A stretch of DNA of 64,000 nucleotides from NCBI GenBank assembly GCA_007280205.1, contig QYPX01000059.1:35030-99029 (forward strand), read 5' to 3'. Positions within the stretch are counted from its first letter, which is position 1. Each line of letters starts with the position of its first letter. The notes beneath the pieces were generated by a model. The model saw only the letters and a list, made by a program, of their open reading frames with translations. It was not told where the DNA came from and ran no database searches. Both the position numbers and the translations under genes were made by a program. This document shows, in pieces, positions 9,373 to 17,520 of the stretch. Source of the stretch: Comamonadaceae bacterium. Lineage in GTDB: Bacteria > Pseudomonadota > Gammaproteobacteria > Burkholderiales > Burkholderiaceae_C.

Positions 9373-10422
9373 TCACATTCTAGGGCTCAATCCGGTCTCT
9401 TGTGCGCCTGCGCCGCCCTGCTCGATGCGTTGCACCAACAGATCGACAAAGTTGCCTTCGCCAAGGTCGATGCGGACCCGTACCGGCAGGTACTGCAAGC
9501 TTGGCGCAAACCACAATTCAGCGGTAATAACACCGCTCGGGTTCGCAATGGGCCGGGGGCGCAGATGAAAGGCCGACACGGGTCCGAGTTCCGGTGTCTG
9601 CAGCAGTTCTTCCTCGACCACGTCATAGGTCCATAAAGCCATGCCTTGCGGTCGGGCCAGCCACAGGCTGACCTGCTGCCCCACCCTGAGTTCTTCACGG
9701 CCCGTTGAAAACCGGTGACTGAGTTCGACAAACTGGCTGGCGGTGTCCTGCAGCGCAGGCGGCTGCGGCAATTGAACGCCATTGTCGAACCAGACCAAGG
9801 CACCATCAAACACCAGTCGCCGCAAGCCCCAGGGGAATTGTTCCTGGTAGATCCGCGGCAACAGCGCATCGGCGCGAACCTCACCCTGGCTGGTCAAGGA
9901 AACCTGCAGCAGAGCCAGACTCAGGTCAACACGAACCTGATAACGGCTCTCTTCGCGCTGCCACTGCACGCGGGCACTGCCATGCAGATTGCCGCGGTAG
10001 TACCCACCCAGGCGGTAAGACAGCCGGGTGTCGGCGGGCCAGCCATCACCGCTCACCCCCTTGGAGTCAGGAGCCGCAGCGCCCGGGTCAACAGGCGGCA
10101 GTTCGTCCGGCTCGGCTGGCTTCGTATCCTGCGCCTCTACAGGCGCCTCCTCAGGTGCGACGACCGGCTGCGTTTCATCAGCGGCTGGCGACAACGCCGG
10201 CACAGCACCAACACGGGGCTCAGGCCTCGCCAACGTTTTGTACCGTGGCGACACTGAAAGCGTGGGCGTGATCATCCGGGTGAACATGGGGTCTGCCATC
10301 AGCGCCATGCGCTCGCCCGGTGGCAACTGGCCCTGCAACCAGCGCAGCCCCAGCAGATGTGCGCAAAGCACACTCAGCAGCATCAAGCCGAGCCAGAGCG
10401 GTCGCGACGGCGCACGATTCAC
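9373..10422 (-). CDS. DUF3108 domain protein, membrane-anchored
   Basis: A 349-residue protein with one N-terminal hydrophobic helix (LWLGLMLLSVLCAHLLGL). A Pro/Glu/Ala-rich linker spans about residues 65-125, and a beta-rich C-terminal domain starts near GWPADTRLSYRLGGYYRGNLHG. That block, with WQREESRYQVRVDLS and the later ITAELWFAPSLQYLPVRVRIDLGEGNFVDL, is the DUF3108 pattern. These proteins are predicted to be periplasmic; their function is unknown. It lies just upstream of the hydrolase gene on the same strand and diverges from the gene at 10511 across an 88-bp gap. Confidence 0.8.
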   Translation of the reverse strand: MNRAPSRPLWLGLMLLSVLCAHLLGLRWLQGQLPPGERMALMADPMFTRMITPTLSVSPRYKTLARPEPRVGAVPALSPAADETQPVVAPEEAPVEAQDTKPAEPDELPPVDPGAAAPDSKGVSGDGWPADTRLSYRLGGYYRGNLHGSARVQWQREESRYQVRVDLSLALLQVSLTSQGEVRADALLPRIYQEQFPWGLRRLVFDGALVWFDNGVQLPQPPALQDTASQFVELSHRFSTGREELRVGQQVSLWLARPQGMALWTYDVVEEELLQTPELGPVSAFHLRPRPIANPSGVITAELWFAPSLQYLPVRVRIDLGEGNFVDLLVQRIEQGGAGAQETGLSPRM

Positions 10423-10510
10423 GGCCGCTGCCCTGAATAGAGATAGACCAAGGAGGCTCCGGTTGCTAAGATCACAGCCCCGATCTTATGCAATCGCAGC
10501 AAGGCATCCC

Positions 10511-11254
10511 ATGATCATCTCGCTGATAAACCATTCCAGGGTCATCACGGACGAACAGGTCCAAGAGGTCATTCGGGCCATCAATCGCCAGTTGAAGGAA
10601 GACTTTGAGCCCTACTGGAGTTTTTCTGCAACGCTGCGCCTGGAGGGACCGATCGGCCAGTGCCCCAGCCTCAGCAAGTTTGGCGACATGCGCGGCGACG
10701 CGGTCCTGTACCTTGTCGACGGCGTCAATTCGCTGGGCGCCACCGGCTGGCACCTTGCCAACTACGGGGACATTCCCTACGGCGTTGTGTTCCTGGGCTT
10801 GTGCGCGAAAGTGAAGGAAGCCTGGTCGATCACGCTGTCACATGAGTCGCTTGAACTGGTCGGTGACCCGATGTGCAATCTGCTGGTGCAGGGCAATGAT
10901 CCGCTGGACCGGCGCCGCCGTGTTTTCCACCTGTTTGAAATGTGCGATGCCGTGCAAGCCGAGAGTTACAGCACAGAGGGCGTTGCGCTTTCCAATTTTG
11001 TGCTGCCGAGCTACTTCAGCCTGGGCGAGCAGCCGGGGCGGCGCAACGACTTTCTGGGGCGCTGCTACAAGGGCAAGACGCTGGAGTCGTTCGGCATGAA
11101 TCCGGGCGGCTACCTCAACATTTTTGACCCCAAGACCGGCAACTGGGAGCAACCCGTTTACGACGACGACAAGGAAGCCCGGCGACGCAGGAAATTGAAA
11201 AGCCAGGTCAAAGCCGGCCGCGGCTATCGACGCTCCCACCCAGAGCCGCAATAG
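10511..11254 (+). CDS. Unrecognised protein with an HExxE motif
   Basis: The track extends this ORF to 10028, but that part is antisense to the DUF3108 gene. The ATG at 10511, with AAGG upstream, begins MIISLINHSRVITDEQVQEV and gives 247 residues. I do not recognise a named family. Features seen are a cytosolic-looking sequence, a glycine-rich middle (LVDGVNSLGATGWHLANYG), and ITLSHESLELVGDPMCN. That segment carries HExxE with a following D, a layout that could bind a metal as in zincin-like proteases; this is only a motif-level guess. The C terminus is strongly basic (EARRRRKLKSQVKAGRGYRR). It is 21 nt upstream of the cyclase-ATPase gene and probably co-transcribed with it. Confidence 0.7.
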   Translation: MIISLINHSRVITDEQVQEVIRAINRQLKEDFEPYWSFSATLRLEGPIGQCPSLSKFGDMRGDAVLYLVDGVNSLGATGWHLANYGDIPYGVVFLGLCAKVKEAWSITLSHESLELVGDPMCNLLVQGNDPLDRRRRVFHLFEMCDAVQAESYSTEGVALSNFVLPSYFSLGEQPGRRNDFLGRCYKGKTLESFGMNPGGYLNIFDPKTGNWEQPVYDDDKEARRRRKLKSQVKAGRGYRRSHPEPQ

Positions 11255-11275
11255 CGCCGCTGCGCCCCTGCCACC

Positions 11276-14200
11276 ATGGAGCTCGAACAGCAACAGTTGA
11301 CCACCGCCATCACGGCGCTGGAAGCGCAGCGCGAGTTGCTGGGCGGGGCCGTGGTCGACACCGCACTGGCGCCCTTGCGCGAGCGGCTGGCCAAACTGGC
11401 CGGGCAAACTGGCGAAGACAAGCTTGGTGACAGCCAGCAGACGCTCAAACAGGTCAGCGTTCTCTTTGTCGATGTGGTCGGCTCAACCACCCTGAGCCAG
11501 CAGCTCGATCCTGAAGAAGTGCACATCGTGATGGACCAAGCGCTGGCGCGCTGCACAGGGATTGTCCAGCGGCACGCTGGCAAGGTGCTGAAGTATGCTG
11601 GCGACAGCCTGCTGGCCGTGTTCGGTGGCGACGAAGTTCAGGAAGACGACGCCGAACGCGCAGTGCAGACCGGCCTGGACTTGCTGGAAGAAGGCCGGCG
11701 CCAGGGCGAACTGGTGCTGCAGCGTTACCAGCACGAGGGCTTCAATCTGCGCGTGGGCATCCACACCGGGCCTGTGTTGCTCGGCGGCGGCCTGGATGCC
11801 GAGAACAATATCCGCGGTTTCACTGTCAACGTGGCGGCGCGCATGGAGCAAACTGCGCCCGCTGGTGGCCTGCGCATCAGCCACGACTGCTACCACCAGG
11901 TGCGCGGCGTGTTTGACGTGGTGCCGCAGGAACCGCTGCTGGTCAAAGGTGTGGCCGCTCCGATCGTGACTTATCTGGTACTGCGCCGCAAACCACGCGC
12001 TTTTCGCGTCAGCACGCGCGGCATCGAGGGAGTGGAGACCCGGATGGTCGGGCGCGACGCCGAACTGGATCGGTTGCAGGAAGCCTTCAAACGCATGTAC
12101 AGCCAGCGCAGACTGAGCGTAGTGACCGTGCTCGCCGATGCGGGAGTCGGCAAGAGCCGGCTGCTGTTCGAGTTCGAGAACTGGGCCGAGGCGCGCTCTG
12201 AAATTTTCTATTTTTTTCAGGGCGGCTCGCATCCGCTGACGCAGAGTCAGCCCTATGGCCTGTTGCGTGACATTGTGGCCTGGCGTTTGCAGATCGCCGA
12301 CAGCGACAGCATGGAAGTCGCCAAGATGAAAGTCGAGCAAGGCTTGGTGCCCTTGTTTCTGGCTGAGGATGGCCAGGACACGGCGCTGGCACACGCCCAC
12401 CTGCTCGGACACTTGATCGGGCTTGACTTTACACAGAGCCCGCACCTTCGGGGCATCCTGGACGATGGCAAGCAGATCCGCAATCGTGGTTTTCATGCGG
12501 CGGCGCAGCTGTTCCGCCGCTTCGCATTCCAGAACAACTCTCCCATCCTGCTGCTGCTCGACGATCTGAATTGGGCTGATGACGGCTCGCTGGACTTCCT
12601 GAGCTATCTGGTGCAGGTCAACCGCGATGTGCCGACACTGATCGTGGCGATGGCGCGCCCGACGCTGTTGGAGCGGCGCGCCGATTGGCCCGGCACGGCT
12701 GATTCACAACGCATCCTGCTCGAACCACTGGACACAGGTGCCAGTCGGCAACTGGTCAATGAGTTGCTGAAGAAGATTGCGGAGATCCCGAGCCGGCTGC
12801 GTCAATTGATCACGGGTGGCGCGCAGGGCAATCCGTTCTATATGGAAGAGCTGGTCAAGATGCTGATCGACGAGGGTGCCATCGTGACTGCTGGCGAGCA
12901 TTGGAGTATCAACGCTGAAAAGCTGCTGGCCACTCACGTTCCCCAGACACTTACTGGCGTCTTGCAGGCGCGCCTGGATGGCCTGAAGCCCTCAGAAAAG
13001 CTGGCCCTGCAACAGGCCAGCGTGATCGGCTTTGTATTCTGGGACCAGACCCTGGCCGCTCTGGACCCCAAGGCCCCCGCTGAATTGGGCTCTCTGGTAC
13101 AGCACGAACTGACTGTCTCGCACCAGGACGCGGCGCTCGGCGATGCGGTCGAAGGTGTGCGTGAATATGCTTTTTCACACCAGGTGCTGCACCAGGTCAC
13201 CTACGACACGCTGCTCAAGCGAACCCGGCGCGGCTACCATGCGCAAGCCGCCCAGTGGTTTGCCAGCCAGACCGGCGCGCGGGCCAATGCTTTTCTGGGC
13301 GCCGCCGCCGAACACTTCCTCAAAGCCGACGACAGGCAACAGGCTTGCGAGTACTTCATACGCGCCGCCGAGCACGCTGCGGCACGCTATGCCCACGAAA
13401 CGGTGACCAGCTACGTCAGCGCGGCTCTGGGCTTGACCGATCAGCCTTTGCAGCGTTGGCGTCTGCTCAATGTGCGCGAGCGAACATTGGACCTGCAGGG
13501 AAAGCCCAGTGAGCAGCAGGCCGACATTGATGCCCTGCAACAGCTCGCTGACGAACTCGATGACGACCACCGGCGTTGTGAAGTCGCCTGGCGGCGCAGC
13601 AGCTTTGCCCTGCGCCGGGGCGACTACCGGGCCATGGAAGCGGCCGCGCGCCAGACCGTGACTCTGGCCGAGCGCATTTCGGACACCGTGCTGGCGCTGC
13701 GCGGACAGCATCGACTGGCGCTCGCCCGCACCTATCTCGGAGACAAAGTGCAGGGTCAGACGCTGGCCAGCGAGGGGCTATCCAAGGCACGCGCGCTTGG
13801 TCTGCGCCAGATCGAGACACTGTTCCTGAACGCTCTGTCGGTCATTGCCGACGCCCGGGGCGATCAATTGGCAGCAATCGCACTCGATCAACACGATCTG
13901 CTCATCAATCGCGAGCTCGGAAACCGGCGCAACGAGGCCATTGCTCTGGGCAATCTGGGCAATGGCTGGCTTAGGCTGGGCGAACACACGCAGGCCCGCT
14001 TGCATCTGGAGGAGTGTCTGCGCCTGGTGCGCTCGGTGGGCGACCGCGCCACCGAACCCAATATCCTGAGCAATCTGTCGATGCTGGCGCTGCGCCAGAG
14101 CGCTGATGCCCCGGCCCTGGCGCACGCGCAGGCAGCGCTGGACATGGCGGTCGAAGTTGAAAATCCTGACTTCGAAGCGATTGCGCTGTGTTCACTCGGT

Positions 14201-14629
14201 AACGCCGAGCTGGCGCTGGGACGCCATGCACAGGCGGCACAGGCCTTTGGACGCGCCAAAGAAATCGCCACGATGCTCGACACCGCGACACGGCTGGACG
14301 CGGGTGCCGGCTTGGTCCGCGTGGCAATGGCGCAGCTCGATGCCACGCTGGCACAGCAACGGGCTGAGGAACTTATGCCGAACCTGAGCGGCCACAATGC
14401 ACTGGAAGGCACCGAATCGCCGTACCTGATCCGCCTGACCTGCCAGCAAGCACTGGCGCGTGTCGGCGATCCACGCGCCGCTCCGTTGCTGGGCAGCGCC
14501 CACGCTGAACTGCTGGCCGAGGCTGTCAGCATCACCGACGCTGCACTGCGCCAGAGCTTTCTCAACAACATTCCGGAGCACCGCACCATCATGGCGGAGT
14601 GGACCCGCAACCCGGCGCAGCGCTTCTGA
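11276..14629 (+). CDS. Class III nucleotide cyclase fused to a STAND-type ATPase and TPR region
   Basis: A 1,117-residue signalling protein. A short helical N terminus precedes a class III cyclase domain (about residues 60-235). That domain has both metal aspartates (FVDVVGSTTL and YAGDSLLAVFG) and a transition-state Asn/Arg helix (FTVNVAARME). A P-loop ATPase follows (about 250-550) with Walker A ADAGVGKSRLL and Walker B PILLLLDDLNWADDG. The C-terminal half is helical with TPR-like repeats (ALGNLGNGWLRLGEHTQARLH). No membrane segment is seen, so it is cytosolic. Family members may make cAMP or cGMP; the substrate cannot be read here. No good Shine-Dalgarno precedes the ATG, hinting at coupling to the upstream gene. 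Confidence 0.9.
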   Translation: MELEQQQLTTAITALEAQRELLGGAVVDTALAPLRERLAKLAGQTGEDKLGDSQQTLKQVSVLFVDVVGSTTLSQQLDPEEVHIVMDQALARCTGIVQRHAGKVLKYAGDSLLAVFGGDEVQEDDAERAVQTGLDLLEEGRRQGELVLQRYQHEGFNLRVGIHTGPVLLGGGLDAENNIRGFTVNVAARMEQTAPAGGLRISHDCYHQVRGVFDVVPQEPLLVKGVAAPIVTYLVLRRKPRAFRVSTRGIEGVETRMVGRDAELDRLQEAFKRMYSQRRLSVVTVLADAGVGKSRLLFEFENWAEARSEIFYFFQGGSHPLTQSQPYGLLRDIVAWRLQIADSDSMEVAKMKVEQGLVPLFLAEDGQDTALAHAHLLGHLIGLDFTQSPHLRGILDDGKQIRNRGFHAAAQLFRRFAFQNNSPILLLLDDLNWADDGSLDFLSYLVQVNRDVPTLIVAMARPTLLERRADWPGTADSQRILLEPLDTGASRQLVNELLKKIAEIPSRLRQLITGGAQGNPFYMEELVKMLIDEGAIVTAGEHWSINAEKLLATHVPQTLTGVLQARLDGLKPSEKLALQQASVIGFVFWDQTLAALDPKAPAELGSLVQHELTVSHQDAALGDAVEGVREYAFSHQVLHQVTYDTLLKRTRRGYHAQAAQWFASQTGARANAFLGAAAEHFLKADDRQQACEYFIRAAEHAAARYAHETVTSYVSAALGLTDQPLQRWRLLNVRERTLDLQGKPSEQQADIDALQQLADELDDDHRRCEVAWRRSSFALRRGDYRAMEAAARQTVTLAERISDTVLALRGQHRLALARTYLGDKVQGQTLASEGLSKARALGLRQIETLFLNALSVIADARGDQLAAIALDQHDLLINRELGNRRNEAIALGNLGNGWLRLGEHTQARLHLEECLRLVRSVGDRATEPNILSNLSMLALRQSADAPALAHAQAALDMAVEVENPDFEAIALCSLGNAELALGRHAQAAQAFGRAKEIATMLDTATRLDAGAGLVRVAMAQLDATLAQQRAEELMPNLSGHNALEGTESPYLIRLTCQQALARVGDPRAAPLLGSAHAELLAEAVSITDAALRQSFLNNIPEHRTIMAEWTRNPAQRF

Positions 14630-14959
14630 TCAATCCCAAGAGCGGGTCAGCAATTCGTCCAGTGCATCGGCAATGCTTTGCCCCTCCTGCTGCAGGGAGC
14701 CGACCCGTTCGCCCAATTGGTCGAAAGCGACCGAGACCATGTCCAGCGAATGCAGGACAACATGAATACCGTCAACGACAAAGACCGGGTTCATCCTGGC
14801 ACCTACGGTGGGCGTGTTGCGCGGGAGCACGGTCTGACGCACCAGTGGAACGACCACACGTCTGCGGTAGCGGTCAAACTGCCCGGATTGAACAATCACC
14901 ACAAAAGGAATCGAATCGCGCAAGGCCCCCTTGTTGCGATGAACATCAAATTGCGCCAT
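14630..14959 (-). CDS. ccdB: CcdB-family gyrase-poison toxin
   Basis: A 109-residue protein beginning MAQFDVHRNKGALRDSIPFVVIVQSG, with VVVPLVRQ and a C terminus in which the toxic W and acidic residue of CcdB can be placed (LLTRSWD). CcdB toxins trap DNA gyrase. Its ATG overlaps the antitoxin stop by one base (TAATG), the usual coupling. It converges on the cyclase gene with no gap between the stop codons. The length is normal and no frameshift is seen, so it is probably functional. Confidence 0.9.
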   Translation of the reverse strand: MAQFDVHRNKGALRDSIPFVVIVQSGQFDRYRRRVVVPLVRQTVLPRNTPTVGARMNPVFVVDGIHVVLHSLDMVSVAFDQLGERVGSLQQEGQSIADALDELLTRSWD

Positions 14960-15207
14960 TACAAAGTGGAGTGCTCGTCTGCAAACGAACCGACTGCCGC
15001 ATGTACCGCATTCCAGTCGGCCGCACAGGCATCGGCTGCTCCCTGGCGATCGCGCCGCACGTTCTGCTGATTGACTACAAACTCAGCCAGCAGCGACTCC
15101 ATGGTCGCCGACAGGTTGTTGGTGTAGGTCTTGGCCTGCGCCACCAGAGCCTCGTTCATCGTCAGGTTAACAGGCCGTTTACGGGTCGGCGCGACACTGA
15201 TTTCCAT
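14959..15207 (-). CDS. ccdA: CcdA-family antitoxin
   Basis: The track start at 15258 is too long. The ATG at 15207 has GGAG nine bases upstream and gives 82 residues starting MEISVAPTRKRPVNLTMNEA. The N-terminal half is a ribbon-helix-helix DNA-binding segment (KRPVNLTMNEALVAQAKTYTNNLSATMESLLAEF). The C-terminal half is the toxin-binding tail (DWNAVHAAVGSFADEHSTL). CcdA neutralises CcdB and represses its own operon. A repeated palindrome lies just upstream (separate entry). Confidence 0.88.
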   Translation of the reverse strand: MEISVAPTRKRPVNLTMNEALVAQAKTYTNNLSATMESLLAEFVVNQQNVRRDRQGAADACAADWNAVHAAVGSFADEHSTL

Positions 15208-15230
15208 TTTTGGAGACTCCATTTTGTGTG

Positions 15231-15249
15231 ATGCGCATATTATGCGCAT
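15231..15249. promoter_or_regulatory. Candidate CcdA operator: duplicated 8-bp palindrome
   Basis: ATGCGCAT-ATT-ATGCGCAT lies 24 bases upstream of the ccdA start. Each half is itself a palindrome and the two are 11 bp apart, start to start. This is the kind of tandem site that ribbon-helix-helix repressors occupy, so autoregulation is likely by analogy. Confidence 0.55.
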
Positions 15250-15302
15250 AGAGACCACACAGCGTCAAATAGCGTTTTCCGCCGTGACTTTGGCGCCCTG
15301 CG

Positions 15303-16106
15303 TCACAACTGCAAGTCGTATTCGATCGTGATGGGTGCGTGATCCGAGAACTTCTCGGTCTTGTAAATTTGCGCTGAGCGCGCGCCCTGGGCCAGGGTAG
15401 AAGTGGCCAGATGATAGTCAAGCCGCCAGCCCACGTTCTTGGCGTAGGCCTGGCCACGGTTGCTCCACCAGGTGTAGCAGTCGTCTGTGGCCTCGGGGTG
15501 CAAGCGGCGATAGACATCGACCAGACCTGCCTCGCCCAGCAGTTTCGACATCCAGGCCCGCTCATCGGGCAGGAAGCCCGAGTTCTTGCGGTTGCCCTTC
15601 CAGTTCTTCAAGTCAATTTCCTGGTGCGCAATGTTGACGTCACCACACAGAATGAACTCGCGCTCACGCTTGAGTTGGGCCAGATGCGGATAGAACTCTG
15701 CCAGAAAACGATATTTCGCCTGCTGGCGCTCCTCACCCGACGAGCCGCTGGGAAAATAGCAACTGATGATGGAACGCTTGACACTGCCACGGTCAAAGCG
15801 CAACTCAACATAGCGTCCTTCGGCGTCAAACTCGGACGAGCCATAACCCACCCGCACGTCGCTTGGCTCCTGGCGTGTATAGACCGCCACGCCTGAATAA
15901 CCCTTCTTCTCGGCAAAATGAAAGTAAGCGCGCAGATCGGCCAGTTGCTCAAAGCGTCCCGCCACGTCGGGGGCCTGCGCCTTGACTTCCTGCACGCAAA
16001 TACAATCGGGTCTGGATTGGGCCAACCAGGCTTCAAGCCCTTTGCTGCTGGCCGAGCGAATACCGTTGAGATTCAGGCTGGTCAATTTGAACAAGGAAGT
16101 TCCCAT
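15303..16106 (-). CDS. xth: Exodeoxyribonuclease III-family AP endonuclease
   Basis: An exonuclease III/AP endonuclease of the EEP fold, acting in base excision repair. Motifs are KLTSLNLNGIRSA, CICVQEVKAQ (metal Glu), SGVAVYTR, CYFPSGSSG, LCGDVNIAHQEIDLKNWKGN, WWSNRGQAYAKNVGWRLDY and a final KFSDHAPI (catalytic His). The track start at 16223 is too long. The ATG at 16106 (MGTSLFKLTSLN) shares a CATG with the divergent pyrE start. A TTG at 16094 (LFKLTSLN) would match the usual family N terminus and cannot be ruled out. The protein is 263-267 residues, normal for the family. Confidence 0.9.
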   Translation of the reverse strand: MGTSLFKLTSLNLNGIRSASSKGLEAWLAQSRPDCICVQEVKAQAPDVAGRFEQLADLRAYFHFAEKKGYSGVAVYTRQEPSDVRVGYGSSEFDAEGRYVELRFDRGSVKRSIISCYFPSGSSGEERQQAKYRFLAEFYPHLAQLKREREFILCGDVNIAHQEIDLKNWKGNRKNSGFLPDERAWMSKLLGEAGLVDVYRRLHPEATDDCYTWWSNRGQAYAKNVGWRLDYHLATSTLAQGARSAQIYKTEKFSDHAPITIEYDLQL

Positions 16107-16821
16107 GTCAGAGTGCGTCGCAAGCCATTCCGGATCAGCCCCTGCGCAGGATGCGCTGGCCCAGGATTTCTTGCAGTTTGTTGTGGATTGTGGCGTGCTA
16201 AGGTTCGGCGAATTCAAGACCAAGGCCGGCCGTATCAGCCCCTACTTTTTCAACGCCGGCCAGTTTGACGATGGAGCCAAGCTGGGACGACTGGCGCAAT
16301 TCTATGCCCAGCGCCTGCTGCAAAGCGGGATCGGGTTTGACATGATTTTTGGCCCGGCCTACAAAGGCATTCCCCTGGCCGCCGCGCTGGCGGTCGAACT
16401 CGCCAGGCTCGGCGTCAACGTTCCCTTTGCCTACAACCGCAAGGAGGCCAAGGATCACGGCGAAGGGGGTACGCTGGTGGGCGCTGCACTGAAGGGCCGC
16501 GTCCTGATCGTTGACGATGTGATGTCGGCCGGTACTGCGACGCGCGAGTCGATTGCCATCATCAACGCTGCCGGTGCCAAAGCGCACGCAGTGATCATTG
16601 CCCTGGACCGGCAGGAAAAAGCGACCGAGGATGGACGCGATGTGGAACACAGCGCGGTCCAGTATGTGCAAAGGGAACTCGGCCTTCAAGTGTCTGCGAT
16701 TGCCAAACTCGCGGATTTGATGCAGTATCTGCAACAACGCCGCGCTGACGGACTGGCGATCGACCAGCAGCGTGTGCTGGCCTACCAGCAGCGCTATGGC
16801 GTCACCGAAAGTCGATCATGA
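16105..16821 (+). CDS. pyrE: Orotate phosphoribosyltransferase
   Basis: PyrE joins orotate to PRPP to give OMP in pyrimidine synthesis. The PRPP-binding loop is VLIVDDVMSAGTATRES and the orotate/PRPP region includes MIFGPAYKGIPLAAALAVEL and FAYNRKEAKDHGEGG. The ATG at 16105 follows AAGGAAG at ideal spacing and begins MSECVASHSGS, giving 238 residues, slightly longer than most PyrE because of about 20 extra N-terminal residues. The track's longer ORF overlaps xth and is rejected. The stop overlaps the next gene as ATGA. Confidence 0.95.
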   Translation: MSECVASHSGSAPAQDALAQDFLQFVVDCGVLRFGEFKTKAGRISPYFFNAGQFDDGAKLGRLAQFYAQRLLQSGIGFDMIFGPAYKGIPLAAALAVELARLGVNVPFAYNRKEAKDHGEGGTLVGAALKGRVLIVDDVMSAGTATRESIAIINAAGAKAHAVIIALDRQEKATEDGRDVEHSAVQYVQRELGLQVSAIAKLADLMQYLQQRRADGLAIDQQRVLAYQQRYGVTESRS

Positions 16822-17519
16822 TCAGCGTCTGCACCCCGCATCTGGAGCAACGGCACACCCACCTGGTCGCAGCACTGCTGCTGGCCGTCGTCGCCACAGC
16901 CAGCCTGGCACAAACGCCACGCCCTGGGGCCCCGGAAATCTACACCTGCGTTGACGCCAAGGGCCGTAACCTTACCTCCGACCGCCCGATTGCCGAGTGT
17001 CTGGATCGCGAACAGAAGATACTCAATCCGAGTGGCACCGTCAAAGCCAAGGTCGGACCCAACCTGACGGCACAGGAACGAAGTGCACTTGAAGCCAAAG
17101 AGAAGGCAGAACTGGAAGAGCGTGCTCGCCTGAACGAAGAAAAGCGGCGCGACCGGGCCCTGCTGGTGCGCTACCCCAACAAGGCCGTGCATGACCGGGA
17201 GCGTGCGGTGGCACTGGCGCAAATTGGCGTGGTACGGCAGGCCGCCGTCAATCGTGTCGATGAACTTCAGCGCCAGCGCGCCGCCGTGCTCGACGAGATG
17301 GAGTTTTACAAAAAAGACCCGAACAAGGCCCCCGCCTCGGTGCGGCGCCAGCTTGAAGAGGTCAACATCAGCCTGGCGGTGCAGGCGCGCTTCATTGCCG
17401 ACCAGGACGCCGAGGTCAAACGCGTTACCTTTCGCTTTGAGGAAGAACTGTTTCGCCTCAAGCAGTTATGGACGCTGCAGGCTGGCGTTCCCGCCGCCGG
17501 CGCAAGCAAGACGCGCTGA
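16818..17519 (+). CDS. DUF4124 domain exported protein
   Basis: A 233-residue protein coupled to pyrE by a 4-nt overlap. A hydrophobic signal (LVAALLLAVVATASLA) leads to a short DUF4124-like domain, EIYTCVDAKGRNLTSDRPIAECLDREQ, common in betaproteobacterial envelope proteins. The rest is charged and alpha-helical, with long coiled-coil-like stretches (LEAKEKAELEERARLNEEKRR and a later RVDELQRQRAAVLDEMEFY). It is probably periplasmic. Function is unknown. It converges on gatB with a one-base gap. Confidence 0.8.
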   Translation: MISVCTPHLEQRHTHLVAALLLAVVATASLAQTPRPGAPEIYTCVDAKGRNLTSDRPIAECLDREQKILNPSGTVKAKVGPNLTAQERSALEAKEKAELEERARLNEEKRRDRALLVRYPNKAVHDRERAVALAQIGVVRQAAVNRVDELQRQRAAVLDEMEFYKKDPNKAPASVRRQLEEVNISLAVQARFIADQDAEVKRVTFRFEEELFRLKQLWTLQAGVPAAGASKTR

Positions 17520-17520
17520 C

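Noticed and set aside
10028-10510. N-terminal extension of the plus-strand ORF 10028-11254
   Set aside because: This stretch is antisense to the DUF3108 gene; the ATG at 10511 has a ribosome site and a sensible N terminus.
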